Source: Anarhynchus alexandrinus (Eukaryota > Chordata > Aves > Charadriiformes > Charadriidae). Taken from it: a stretch of DNA of 64,000 bases. Position 1 is the stretch's first letter. Each line of letters starts with the position of its first letter. Of this stretch, positions 13,001-26,499 are shown in pieces. Position numbers and translations under genes: made by a program. Location: NCBI GenBank assembly GCA_008711295.1, contig VUYV01000102.1:2107541-2171540 (forward strand), given 5' to 3'. A model generated the notes under the pieces. The model was not told where the DNA came from, did not search any database, and saw only the letters and a program-made list of their open reading frames with translations.

Positions 13001-16000
13001 GAGAGGTTAAGATAATGAAAAATCCATGTAAAAAGAATGTGAGTATTTTTATGTTTAATCTCTGTTTTTATGTTCCATAAGTAATTATTTTAGTAGACAC
13101 AAAACAAGATAATTATAAGAGTCTGGCAAACAAACAGAGATACAAACTTGAAAAAGGAAAAAAAAAGAAAAAAAGAAATCACACATCTAGGGCAGAAGAT
13201 TATCTCCTTCCTTAACAAATCAAATACCAATCAAAAAATTACGAGATCTCAATGGAATTCATAAGAGGGTAAAGGTCAACCTTGAACAGTAGGTGCGTAG
13301 ATGTGGAATATTAATTTGCATACATATTAAGAAATAGGGCATTCACCAGTAACACTGATTGCCTATAAATTATTACTATTGTTCTTAAAACACCTCCAGT
13401 GAGAGAAATTATATGGCTTCAATATTAAAATATTTGAAGATATAGACAAATTAACATTTAGACATACTTCTTAACGTCTAGGTGTGTTTTCCTACTGAAT
13501 TGTTTGAAAAATCCTGTGTTACTGACTGTTTTCTCCTAAGAAATGGTAAGAGCAAGAGTATTGCTGCCATGTATATTCCTGCTGGTGGAATAAATCTCCA
13601 GATTTCATTCAAATGCGCAGTCCATTTTAGTGCATACTTTGACTTCTTCAGTACTAACATGGGAGAAAGTACAAGAATTCCATAACAGATGAATACACCC
13701 CTCAATAGCCTTCCCTTCCTTATAGGTCCAAACAGAGTTCTTACTAATTAAAATGACAACTAGCCATGAAAGGAGATGTCAAGTTTCTCTTTTGGAAGCT
13801 TTTAACGGTATAACAGTTATACCCTTAACTGTTACTGTTCTTGAAAACATCCAGTTGTCTAGTTAAGTACTTGACTTTAAAAACATGATGTGACAACATG
13901 TTCTACAGATAGAATAAGGGTTACCATCTTTGAATTCATAGTTCTTTGTTAATTTCTTATTAAGCTTCCAAAGTGTTTATAGACAGGAAAATAGACTATA
14001 CTGTTCTGTCTTCTGTATATAGTTTGTTGCTATTATGAGCAAATTGTCAGGAAACCCAGACAGGTGCTTAGAATGAAAAAACAGTCTCTGATTGAAACAG
14101 TTTATAATCCTACCGTAATTAATAAGAATTATTTTATTTGACTTACGTGTTCTCCAGCTCCAAAAACACCCTCAGACTTTTCTGTCTTTCTTGATGTGGG
14201 TTTTTCCCCCATTTCCTCATCATTCTTTTCACTCTTCTCTGAACACCCTGAAATTCTGTAGAAGAAGAGGTGATCAGGGTCAAATAACTAGTATTGTGGA
14301 AGGAGGCACATCACGGTGCTGTATAATCACATAACTGTATTCCATTCCGAATGAACATTTATAGTTTTCATCCATTCTTGGAGCTGTATTGAGGGTGGTC
14401 CAAAAAATGCCTGTTGGAGGGAAGGTGTATGCAATGAATTGGCACAGTGCTTGGCTGCTACACTGACACCACTTTCCTAATGAAAGCACGCAATTTCTTA
14501 GGATGTGGCTGAATGCAGGTTGCTGACAGAGCTCTGGAAAACTCTCTGGGGCAAAGGCGCAGCCGGTTTCAGACCTTCGCATCCAGCACCCATGTAATTC
14601 TAGCAGAAATCACCGTGTCAGGTGGGCTAAAGGAAGCCCGTAAAGGACAGCAAACAAAAGCACATACTAATGCTTCTCAAAAGCCACTCAAAAGTATGGT
14701 TCATTTCAACTAAACAGGAAAGAGAAAGACTGGTTTATTTCTTTGTGACTTTTCCATAAGCAGTATTTTTTGCATGCTTAAATGTAATGACATTTTCTAA
14801 AAGTGTCATACGGCAAGTATTGCTTGTGTGTCTCAGACAGCCAGGACTATAAATATAATTCTGATTCTTATAGTCTCATGATGTTTATAGTTTGCAGAAA
14901 AACACCACTGCTCTTACATATAGAATAAAAGTGAGAATCGCTATTTTTTCTTACATGTTTTTTCTAAATGTTTTTTCTAATGTTCTAATTTTGTTCTGTG
15001 TCTCCAAACTGAGCATCTTTCTGAACCAAGAAAAAAAAAAGAAATATTTAGTCAGATTATGTTTTTTTCACGTTTCCTTATTTTTTTGCATAGGTTTATT
15101 CTGTTGTGTTTTTTTTTAATAAGAATGCATCAGACAGTCCAACTCCTTGAAGTCCATATGAGACAGGGTTTGCTTTCAAAGCAAGTTGATGAATTTTTTA
15201 ACTTACCAAATTCACTTCCATTATTATCCTACTGCTTTTCGTAGTGTTGTATCTTCTCACTGAGACGCCTGTGTCCACCAGCATACCTGATACCATGACA
15301 GCAACATACAGTTCTCAATTGCTTCACCTTGCACAAAATCTCAGACTAACCCACTGACGTTTTAAAGCACGGTTCCTTTGTGCTGTAAGGATAGTTACCT
15401 TCCATCCACCACATTTCTCTCTGAGTTAAGTAGTTTTGACCTGTTTGAATTTGAAGTTCCTCTTGTCTAATCCTGGAATGGTGCAGGCTGAGCAAACTGA
15501 GACTGTTGCTGTCATATGAACGCAATGAGCTTGCGGCCAAGGTAGCTGAGAAATGTTACTCCTACAGGATGTCAGTAGCATATAATCACCTTTCCAGCAG
15601 CAAGTGCAAAAAGCTTCTTTGAATGAAAGCTTAAGCTAATGTTTGACTCAAAAAGAATCAACACATATAATTATTTTATAGCAGATCCCTATTCAGCGTT
15701 CATAGATCATTTTTTAACATTGCACGTTATTTGAATCTGTGTTCTCAGGCAATGGACACTAATGTATTTTGATGTTGTTTAACATGTTCTGATGTTGTGA
15801 AAATCCAAAGTATGTATGTTTACATATATGATAATTATTATACATTAATATTATTTATTACATTGCCTATATAAATCATGGTGTAAGCATTTAAATAAGT
15901 GACAGAAGATGGGTATAGTGAGGTGAAAAGCTTAGGAAAAAAATAATGATGTACCAAAAATCTAGGCATTGACTTTTTAAGGGAAGGACAAAGAGATGGA

Positions 16001-17882
16001 GGAAAACAAGAAAAGGACAAAAAAATTCAGCTGTCTAAAAGCTGCTAAAAGGAAAGAGAGTTGTTTCTGGTTTTAGAAAAGTATTCCTGATTTCTTATGC
16101 TCTGACAAAGGTTGATTTCAGGTGCAGATGTTATACTTTCCTATTGCAATAGAAACAATTTACAAATCGTCTATTCCTGGGAAATGGTTTTTAGGAATTT
16201 GCATGATTTGAGCACATGAAGACATTTTAGTATGTAAATCCTTCACTTTCATGGCTACAGAGGACAAAGGCAGGTTTTTCCCTAAGTTTAAGAGCTTTCC
16301 CTGTTTATTTGTTTTTAAACACAGATCACACGGCATATTCATTGAAAGCTGAGAACAGAAATTCAGACTAAATAGAGAGGGAATGATTTTTATAATGTGG
16401 AATAAACATTCACTTTATGCGTTATGGTGAGGAAAGAATCAGAAAAGGATCATGGGCGTTACAGAGAAAGTTTTGAGCATACAGATGTAGGTTTGAGCAT
16501 GTGATTTTAATCATCAAGTCTTTCTGTCACAAGGCTGATCTTTAATTTTCACTTAATTTTTGTAGACTTCTTAAAACATTTATGCTTGCAGATAGACTAA
16601 AGTTGATGCATATAATTGTGAAAGGGAAAAAATATCTTGTGTATAACAAGGGAGAGAAACACTGAGTTTAATGTTCAAAAAATGAGGAAAAAATACTTTT
16701 ATAGTTATGCACAGTGGCAAAGAAAAAACAAAGCAGACAGAATCTTGTAGCTTTCTTAGGCTACCTACAGGCTCCTATACTAATCTAATGGATTGTCTTT
16801 AAACTATGTGGGAGGAGTCAAAGTATACCAAGCTCAATTATGTGAGTAGCAGAGGAGATGGGCGTTAGCAAGGTTGATATCTGCAATCAACTCAGAGAAT
16901 CTCTTAAGAGAAAGATAAAAAACCTGAAGTTTTTCCCGTCTTTATTGATGATGATAGTTTTGTACATATTTATCTTCCTAAAATCAAATGAATGAAAGAA
17001 CGATCACATTGTTACTTTGTGGTAGGATTTTTACTTTGTTTTCTGGATAATTTTGCATAAAAGCTCAAAAATGTCAGGTTTTTAGTCAATAGTTGTGGAA
17101 CATCTTACACAAAACATCTGTGAACTCTGTCAGAATAGTTGACTTACTGACCAGAAAAGGCTACAGTCTTTCTAAGCAGGAACTGCTGTTGAAATGCCTT
17201 TGGGTCAGTTTGAATATATAAGGCCAGAAAAAAGTGACATTCATTGCCCAGACAAAAACTGGAGATATAGCTCTGCTCAAGTTCAGAGATATTCTTTTGT
17301 GTTGTGACACAGAAGTGTTATGACATGTCAGTAACACAGATTCAATAAACATGGTGCACATACCCCGTTAAACATTTTCTTAGGAAAAAGGAGACTTTAT
17401 TTTTGCTTACAGTTTTCTGATTTAAATGTTCCTTAAGAAGTGAAGCTGAAGCCTAATCCCATAAACCAACATCTTTTCCAAAAACTTTCTAGAGATGATG
17501 AAAAAGGGCTAATACCTGGCAGTAGATTTCCTATACCCATCCATATGATGTGTGACAGACAGAAGTTTGCCTTTCAACTGATTTCCTTGTTTCCTTGCAT
17601 ACCCTAAGAAGTCTGCAAAGAAAATCTATTCACAAGCTTAGTGTCAAGCTGTTGAGCAGATGTTCTTTCTGCCTATACACCTCTCAGCAGATATCTCTGG
17701 CTTTTTCTCTCCAGTCATCAGCTGAAAGAAAGATATGCAGTATCTATACTCCTTTTCCTGCCAGCTATTTAGCTTAAGCCCTATCCTACTCCTTTTCTCC
17801 AGGGGGAGATGAGCAGAGACTTAGAAGAGTAGCCACAGGTGATGAATTCCTGGAAAGGGACTGAAGTGTCAATACCAAATCT

Positions 17883-17911
17883 GGGGTGGGGGGGGAGGAA
17901 TGGGAAAAGGG
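17883..17911 (+). other. Predicted G-quadruplex motif
   Basis: Four G runs of three or more are separated by loops of 1, 6 and 4 bases, which fits the canonical G3+N1-7 pattern. This is a sequence-pattern prediction only. Confidence 0.5.
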
Positions 17912-19969
17912 AAAAGAACCTAAGGATAAATGTATAGAGAAAGAGATAGTGAACATGGGCAGGACTGAAGAGGTAATGGAGAAATATTATTTTCAGTACT
18001 GGAGATTATAGGAGACAGAGTTTAAGTAAAAAGCAATTAGAAGTTACTGAAATAAATACGTAGGGTATAATTATGACCAGAAGAGAAACCTGGATTTTGG
18101 ACAATTACACTGACCATTGCATAAAACTACCAGTATTTCAATTGTGTGAAAGTTTGTGTTTGCAGGAAGTATTGTTTCTGATCCCAAATCCTTTCAGCCA
18201 TGAATCCTAGGTTTGCAAAAGGAACTTTGTTCTCGTACATACAGGTGCGCCATCTAATTGTTAAGGGTCAGGCTCTGGCAGTGAAGTTTACTTTGCTGAG
18301 ACAGTTTCTTATTCATTGGAAAGGGCAAGAATCAGACCTCTGAGTCTGGAATCAGAACAGTGGGAATGAAGGGAAACTGAGTGGTAAAGGATGGATGCAG
18401 GCAGTCACCCCTTTAAAATTGGGATGCAGAGCTATCTAGATTAATTCCATCCAGAAATACGGTGCATTTAGAGAAGTAGTTGCTGGCAAAGGATGATTCA
18501 AGGAATGCAGCACTGGGGGAGGGCCACTTAGAAAATGCTAGTAACAAGGGTATCCTAAAGCACTCTTTCTCCAAAGATTTGAGGATCTGTTTAGGACGTA
18601 CTTCATGTTCTTGAGCTGGAGAACTCCTGTAAAGCTAGACGTCAATGAGAAAAACAGTAGATTGGAGGGGCGGGGAGAGTGTAGGGAGGGATGTAGGTGG
18701 TGTGGGAAGTGTACTTTTAGAATGACATGGTAATTACTAAAAAAGTGGGAGGCCAATGTTCAGTTCTCTCTTGAGCCTGAGGAGATTCAAACTCACATCT
18801 GCAGCAGCTTTAGATAATTCCTTAATCACTAGGCTGGAGAATAATTAGATGACGTGCATTTTACATTATGCAGTGAAAGACTGAGGCAGCTTACCACCAT
18901 CTATCTCAGTGCTCAGCCCCCAAAAGTAACAGGTTCAGGATTTTTCTTGCTTGTGTTCTCTCTGAACGTGAAACTGTTCTCCTTTGTATGAAGAAAAAGA
19001 ATATCTGATTGCAATGGATTTAAAGTTATCGTTCTTTTACTGATGTGGAAGTTACTCAAACAAGTGTAGAAAAGTGTCTTGACACTTTCATGATTTTAAT
19101 TGAATCCTACTGAAGTCAGGGGGATTAATCATGCACTAGACTGATGTTTAACAAATAATACTTATCTCTATAGTTTCCGACCAATGGTAAGGAGACTTTA
19201 CCTTCGGTTGTAAATGGATTAAGATGAAATGCTTTCAGAAGTTTGATACTGATTCCTTTTGTGGCAAGCTAATGAGCTCAGCCCTCACAAAGCGGTCTCA
19301 GGACTTTATTTTTAAGTTAGGAACTCAGTAGTGTCTGAGCATTATATGGACAGCTGTTGTAAAGGGGTCACAAATCCCTGTCAAAACAGCAGTCTTCATC
19401 GTCTCTTTTGGAAACCACAAATTGAACACAGTTCACTCATAAAAAATACACATAAAAATCCATAAAAAATCCCACAGATTGTGTCATTTAAATATCAGTA
19501 TATTTGAGGATAGTGTCACGTAATAATTTTCTTGTTTGTCTTCACCCTTTAAAGTGCTCCACTCTATTACTGGCAAAGTGGTTTGGTCTGTGATGAGGTA
19601 TACTTTTGCTTCTGTTTTCCCCCAATATTACTATTCAAATTACAGGACTTAATTCGATAGGAAGGCGTTGGAAAATTTCTACCATCACTAGCTTTGCCTT
19701 TCTTGTATGGTGTTGATGTGGTAAATGTATCCCATTAGAGGGCTGACAAAATATGATATATTTGAGAGGAAATTAAAATGCCATAGTTAGCATTAGAAAT
19801 CATTTACCGACTAAATATGAGAAAGATTTAGTTATTCCAAAACACGAATGAAATAGCATGGAGGTGATTTTCAAAAATACTTAAGAAGATCTAAGCAGAC
19901 AGTCCCCATTAAACACCTCTCTGGAAATTGGGCTCAATTCCCAGAAGACTTTTTTTTAATTTCATTTTT

Positions 19970-20330
19970 ACTCTATCAGTGTCCTCTTCTGGAATAGCAA
20001 ATCTTTACCCTTAACCTATTTCTCTCCTGTTGCTCACCACTTTGTCTCATACCATTTTTCCTTCCCACTCTCGCTTTTAGAGTTTTCTTTTGTTGCCCTA
20101 GTTCACACTTCATTCTCACCATCTGCTTATTGCATGTTTTTCTGTTCCTATAGTCTAAGTAGCCTTTTGCTTTTTGAGAATTTCTACCTGGTTCTTCTTT
20201 TCTACTTTCCAGTAAGCTTTTTTCTTGGTTTTGTATTTTTTCTATTCCCATTGCTGCCTCACCCTTACCCTCAACTTTTCATTTCTTCCATTCTGTCTTT
20301 GCTGAGGCCCCAGTTGTAAATTTTCTTAAC
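19970..20330. other. Pyrimidine-rich stretch on the + strand
   Basis: About 360 bases are dominated by C and T on the + strand, with matching purine richness on the minus strand. It is not a simple tandem repeat. Apparent ORFs on both strands here (a Leu/Phe/Ser-rich one on +, a Lys/Arg/Glu-rich one on -) are explained by this bias and are not called as genes. Confidence 0.55.
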
Positions 20331-22313
20331 ACCTTGGAGGCTATAACCTCCCTGGAAACCACCTAAAAGACCATTTAGATCTCTAATTTTATGAGTATAT
20401 ATTTGAAATACCAGCTAATTTGAAGCATACTGGCATCAGACTGATGGTTATAGCATGGGAAAGACAAGAGCAAAATGTATTGAAATTCTATGTAAAATGG
20501 AGCTCCTCCTGTGAGATTTTAATATGCAACCTGCACCTTTTTGGGTTGCAAAATTAACCTCCACCACAGCTCATCTTCCAGTGACAAATCACTATGTGAG
20601 AGCGCTACTGATCTGTCTTTTAAATGAACCTTTCAGGAGATTCTACTGTTACATTCTTATTCATTTTTAAATGTACACAGAAGGATTTCTGAGATTAAAG
20701 ATCTGAGTTCACCGTCATATAGCTGTGTACATAATATGAGGACTCTGAGCTATATCTCAATAAACTGGCACAACACAGAATTGGGCTGCATACAAGAAAG
20801 TAATACAGTATGTTGGGACAAGCCGTGCTTTTCCTCAGAATAATTCAAAGACATGGAGGTAATTAAGAAATTTCAGTGCCAGTCAGAGGCTGCTGCACCA
20901 CTTCTGTTGGCGTTAGTGGAAGGGTCAAAAACCAGTTCATCATTTTGAACTGTAGATAAGTTAGTAACTTCTCAGAAGATGATTTCCTCACCATCTGCCA
21001 AGTTTTATTTGGGATTTTCTTATACCTTTCCAACTGACTAATATAATAGGTAACTTCAATATAAGATTTTTCAATCTGTCAGAACGACATTTTAAGGAGA
21101 CTGATAACTTTAAACATGACACTGTACCGGGGATCTCCCACCAGCTTCCAAGAATCAAGTCTTTTTAAGACAAAAAAATATTATGATCATGAGTTTTGTC
21201 ATATGCACTCACACCATATGTGTGTCATATGCTCTTACACACCAAATTATCCACATGCTCAATTTGACATGTACTCAGGGACACACAACATAGAAGTATT
21301 CCAGTGACACAAATCTGAAAAGTGCAAGACGAAATAAATAAAGTAATTCTCTGGAATAAGTCTTTTTTGGTAGTAATAGAAATAAAATAAATAAATAAGT
21401 AGACATCAAAATTCTCAGAGAGTGCCTGCAATCTGTCAACTGAGGTGAAAGTCACAAAGATCCTACAATGCCCAGTAATAAAATAGAAAAATGCTAGTAA
21501 CAGTCTTATAAGCCGTTCTCTCAGTCATTTAAAGGGTATGAACGAGACTGGATGCATTAATTTGTGGACTTAAGTACGCATTTTGTGTTCGGAAGTTACA
21601 AAAGCTATCACAATATTAGAAGCAGGAAGGTATGTAGTTGAATAATTCCCTTGCTGTGTTACTGCAGATCAGAAGCAGATCGGTGCTTGCATCTATGACC
21701 AAAATTTATTTAAAGATTATATTTCCACCAAATATATTTCAAGACTGCATTGAAATACAATAGAGCCCATTTATGCCAGCAAACAAGAAATAGAATAAGA
21801 CTTTTCCAAACCAGGAATGGGTTTAGAGCATGTTGCTACAGGCACATCAGCTGTTTTCTTCATCATTTGCACAAAAATCCACTCCTGCTTGCACTATCAT
21901 TTACAAGCAGCCTCTAAATATTATTTTCCCATTTTTGCTCAATTATGAGGCCTCTGTATGGTGGGAGGTGAATGTTTATGCTTTGTGATTCTGTGGCCAC
22001 AAGGGTAATCACCTTTAAGATCCATCTTTCTCTTAGGCATCCTAAGCTCCTTGCAGGAAGAGACTGCATGTCTCAAGTTTGTTTGTTGGTGAATTTTATG
22101 GTAATAATTGAGAACTCACCAAGGAGGATTTTCACTCCTGTGTAAATAAAAACAACCGCAAAAAAAAAAAAGTCAGCAAAATAAAACAAAAAGCACTGGG
22201 TTGCATTGCCTATGGCAGAAGATTGTTCCTGAACACAGGAAGCATCTTAGTTTTTCCAGAGAGAATTTTGAGTCCAGCCTGTTTAAAAGCCTGAAGAGCT
22301 CCATGCAAAGAGC

Positions 22314-22495
22314 TCAAAATTGAAACTGAGCCTTCACAAAAGCAGCCGCTATTACTAATGCAAATACTAAAATGATTGAAATTTGAAAAATGATAGATGG
22401 AGTTCTAGGCATTATCTTTATGTGAGGCAGATTCGGCAGACAGTCTGTGTTTACTTGAAGGGTGATATATAATTTCATTGTGATGTTGATTCCTT
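22314..22495 (-). CDS. Candidate terminal coding exon with membrane segment, unrecognised
   Basis: This is a weak candidate for a host-gene last exon. On the minus strand a T-rich tract ending in TTCTTAG forms a good splice acceptor just before 22495. The frame then stays open for about 60 codons to a TGA at 22314-22316. The predicted peptide has an NIT sequon near its start, a Cys, and a hydrophobic stretch (IIFQISIILVFALVIAAAF) followed by a very short tail. That would suit a type I membrane protein or a GPI-signal-like C-terminus. No homologue is recognised, no upstream exon was found, and no AATAAA was seen nearby downstream. An open frame of this length is expected by chance in DNA this AT-rich. 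Confidence 0.18.
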
Positions 22496-23218
22496 CTAAG
22501 AATAAAAATAAAGTACAATCTGAATAATTGCCTGTTAATTGAGCTGTCATATATCTAACGGAAGACATTTGTTTGCTTATTTTTAAGTGCATGTATCTCT
22601 GCAAGCACAAATTTGGGCACATGCCTGCTGTGGAAGCCATGGGAAAATACAAGAATGCTTGGAACTGAAATACAGTTCACTTTCTATGAGATCTGTAATA
22701 GAGGGAGGGCAACCGTAGAAGCTGAACCAGCTATTGACCTGGCAAAAAATATAATGAAGATAACAAAGATGCAGAGTGAGGAAATACAGGCAAAAAAGAT
22801 AAAATACAGATCAAGTACAGGCAAAAATACAGAAAATTAAATAAATAAATTTTGGTCCTCTGCAAGAGAGGACCAAATTGAAAGTCAAGGACAGCGACAT
22901 GGAAAAAAGAGAAATATATTGATTCTATTCATAAAATTACAAAGACTAGAGAAAAACATGAACAGCTCAATAAGGCTGGAAGCCAAAGAAATATAATTTT
23001 AAAAAAATATGTAAAAAGAATGGAAAAACACATGCATGTCTGCCAAAACAATTTATACAAAGATACCTAAAATAAATGGTCAAGGATGGTCCAGCTGAAT
23101 GGGAACTTAACATTACAATCTTTAGGCAACTTTTTATTTAACTTAAACAGCACCTTAATTTCATCCTTCTTGAAACACACATATGGAATTGGTACATGGA
23201 ATTATTCATGGAAGTTTA

Positions 23219-23238
23219 TTTCTTCTTCTTCTTCTTCT
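23219..23238 (+). repeat. (TTC)n microsatellite
   Basis: About six uninterrupted TTC units are present, with minor T-rich sequence at the left edge. Confidence 0.85.
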
Positions 23239-24056
23239 GATTATACATGTGGAAACATAGATTTTTGTTGTGACCTGCACTACTGATCCAAACACTTAAT
23301 CTGTTGTTGCTGCTTCTTAATACTCCAAGATCCAGCAAACAGTTAGGCAAATTATTTCCTGTCTTTATACAGTTCTGCCTAAAATGCATATTACTTGACA
23401 GTATTTCATTATAGTTGCTGTGACCACACTCCTGATCATGCTCCTAACCTGCCTTTCTGTCAAAGCTGGAGTAAGTCTTGTCTTAAGATGCATGATCACT
23501 TATGCACAACCTTCCAGATGAGGTATTATGAATATCTTGTCTAACAGCACCAATATTTTCCTGCTGTATGGGAAATACAGCTTTGAATCCATTTTGCTTT
23601 CCATAGCTGCATTCTATCACAGCCTAATATCATTAAATACATTAAGGTCTTTGTTTTCCTCAAGGGAAAGTTCCCTGTGGATGGCATATGACTTACCAGT
23701 GACATTTCTGTCAGTATCCAACTGGAGAGTCTTGTAGTTTTTCATGTAAATTTAATTTCCTTTGTATTTCTTCCAAGTTCATCATATTCTTCTGATATTT
23801 TCTGTATAAAAAGTACTACCAGTCTCAAGTTATAAGAAATTGTTATCTACCCCCTCCCTTCCTACACGCAACCAGCTTTCTTTTAGTTTCACTCAGTAGC
23901 CTCTGCCTAAATCCATCTATTACCCACTTAAAAACTTGCCTATTAATCTGTCAGACTATAATTTTAAGGATACCTGTGAGGCATTATATCTTCCTAGAGC
24001 AGGTCACCAAGAAAGCAATTTCCTGTTTCTGACCATACATTCCCCACCTGGGAGAC

Positions 24057-24086
24057 TTTTTTCTTTTTTCTTTTTTTTTTTTTTTT
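24057..24086 (+). repeat. Poly(T) tract
   Basis: A long T run is interrupted by single C residues. It could be a minus-strand A tail, but no adjoining retroposed sequence is recognised. Confidence 0.85.
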
Positions 24087-24937
24087 AAGAGGAAGAGGAG
24101 ATGGGAATAAATTATTACAGTTAGTTTTTAAAAAATCTTTCAATATTATTTTTAGTGTACTAACTCTGAGGGAAATCAAAGGTTCAGCATATCCTGGTGT
24201 AAGTGTTTGGATACAAATGTGACTGGAACCATGTTTGTTAAGTGAAAATTTAGAGTAGCATTTACACCTATTACAATATGATCAGACGAAGTGTTACAAT
24301 AAACTTCTGTCTCCTTTAGGTCATAAAAATTTTGTTTCCAAGATCATGACTTCAGAACAAGCATGTATATGAATATAAATGCACAAAACTAATAAGGAAA
24401 CCATCAGAATTTCTGGGGTTTATTATTTTTAGATGCTTTCTCACTAGACAAACTATGAATAAGTGTATATAAATACAGGGACTATTCAGGAAGAAAAAGA
24501 AATTGATTCCACACAAGCAGTAATCAAGGCTAGTTATATCTTTTATTTGACTGACATTTGCAGATTTGGGAATGTATTTCCATCAATACAGATTTTCAGA
24601 GGACTGTAGGTGGGCTGCGTTTGTAGCTGTTCTTACCCGCTTTAATGGAAATGCAGTAAAGATGAAAATGAAAACAATGAATATTCACATAAAAAAAAAT
24701 CTTAAAGATGATTAGCAAAATGTCTTTGAAACGCAGTCCTTCCAAAACTATTGTGATAAACCAGAAGTCTATTACAGACAATGTAACTGTAGTACATAGA
24801 ATGGGAGAAGAACCATTGGTGATTATGGGTCTCTTAATGTAGAGTTTTCATCTAGGAAGCCAGACTATGGTGTTAAGCAGAGAAGAGTTAAATACATTGC
24901 ACTTTTATGGACTGACAGGTGCCTCTCTGAGTATTAA

Positions 24938-24964
24938 TTTTTTTTCTTTTTTTTTTTTTTTTTT
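24938..24964 (+). repeat. Poly(T) tract
   Basis: Nearly pure T over about 27 bases with one C interruption. No flanking element is recognised. Confidence 0.85.
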
Positions 24965-26499
24965 ACCCTTTTATGTAGATGGCTATGTATATCTGTCACA
25001 AAACAGTTCTTGTTAAGGTTGCTGTTCACCTCTTCATTCTCTAGTGTAAGCATACACCATCCTTACACCATGAGTATCATTGAGTGTAAAGAATATTCAC
25101 GAATTATAACGTACCTTGGTATTGTCTGCTCATTCAATATTTGTTACTGCAGGTAATATATATTTTTCTGTTTTATAATGTATCTTCCAGGACTAGTGGC
25201 ATGCGTGTTTTCACAAACAAGATCAAAAAATGTGTGGTTTATGTGGAAAGCTGTGTTACTCCGTGAGGGAAAATAATAATAATACAATCATGTAGTGAAA
25301 CTCCGCATCACAGTGTTCTGAAAGCTTGACTTTGAATCATTCAGTAAACTTTTAACTTATACACATGAAGACCTGCATAGTGTCATTTTCTGCTCAGTTC
25401 AATTGTAGTTTTTTAGGCATGAACCTACTGGTAGGCTATACAAAGTGGAAGACGTTTGTTCAAATGAAATTTTTAAGTGAATAGAAACTATCAGCTAAAG
25501 TAGGAATCAGCAGGGCTTAATTCTGTGCTTGTCTGATGTCATATTTTTTTCAAAAAATAAATACACCTTTATGTTTAAATAGATGACAAATAATATAGTG
25601 CCAAGGATACACACCTTTTTGATTTTACAATAGGACACTAAACTTATTTAGTTAATTCCACCTTTAAGTAAAGGAAATTAGCAATCAGTCCCTGTGCTTC
25701 AATAGAGGGTGATGTGGCAAAATAAACTCAAAACACAGTTTGATATTACAAATTATAAGGCACAAGGTAGCCAGCTCTGCCTGTCATTTTGTTTTGGTTT
25801 GGTTTTTTTTTCCTTGTTTGCTTCATCATTTTCTTCTCATGGTGAGCCTTTATGACTTAGCCTTTGCTGAGTTTCAACTGAAAACAAAGTGAAAAGAAGA
25901 GAAAGATCTTTTTTTAAGGGGTTTGCTTGCACTCCTCCCCAGGAGGCTACACTCCTAGGTTGAGAAATACTTCTCCAAAGGACTGGGAATTGAGTATTCT
26001 TAATCCACTAGAGCATACAATGACCAACTCTCCAAGGAGCTGTCTTGTAACTTTCTTTTTATTGTGTGAAAATATTTGAGTATGTGTGTGTGTGCCTAAA
26101 GAACAAAGCAAAGACAATGTAAGTTTAAAGTCTGGCACAGGAGGAGTTTTAGCTATGTGTGTGGTTCGTGTAGATAAATCATTCCCTTTCAGATTATTCA
26201 TTAAACTAGCTAGAATTGTTCTCTTTGGATTGTTGTATTAATGTGAGCTGCAGAATGCAGGAAAAAATGAACTAATAGAATTTTTTTCTCTCTCTTTTTT
26301 TTCATTACAGTGATTAATTAGTATGCTATTAATTTAATGAGAAAGTTAAAATAAAAATTCTTAAAATTAAATCTGCAAAGAAGGACAATCCTTATTTTTT
26401 AGTGTCTTTTTATAAATCATTCTTTAATATAACATTTAAAGGAAACTATACAAAAATAAATTGCACTGTTTTTCATTTTAGTTTTGAATTACTTTGATC

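Larger units (their letters stand above)
7083..22313. other. Gene desert, AT-rich, no gene recognised
   Basis: The sequence is AT-rich with only short ORFs that open on both strands and show no domain. It contains a G-quadruplex-type motif near 17.9 kb and a pyrimidine-rich stretch at about 19970-20330. I saw no CR1 or LTR end in it, though old, highly diverged repeats could escape the eye. Confidence 0.55.

Noticed and set aside
18665..18701. Possible G-quadruplex
   Set aside because: One loop is eight bases, beyond the usual limit of seven, so the pattern is weak.
20134..20319. Plus-strand ORF with signal-peptide-like Leu/Phe content
   Set aside because: Explained by the pyrimidine-rich composition; an equally open Lys/Arg-rich frame exists on the other strand.
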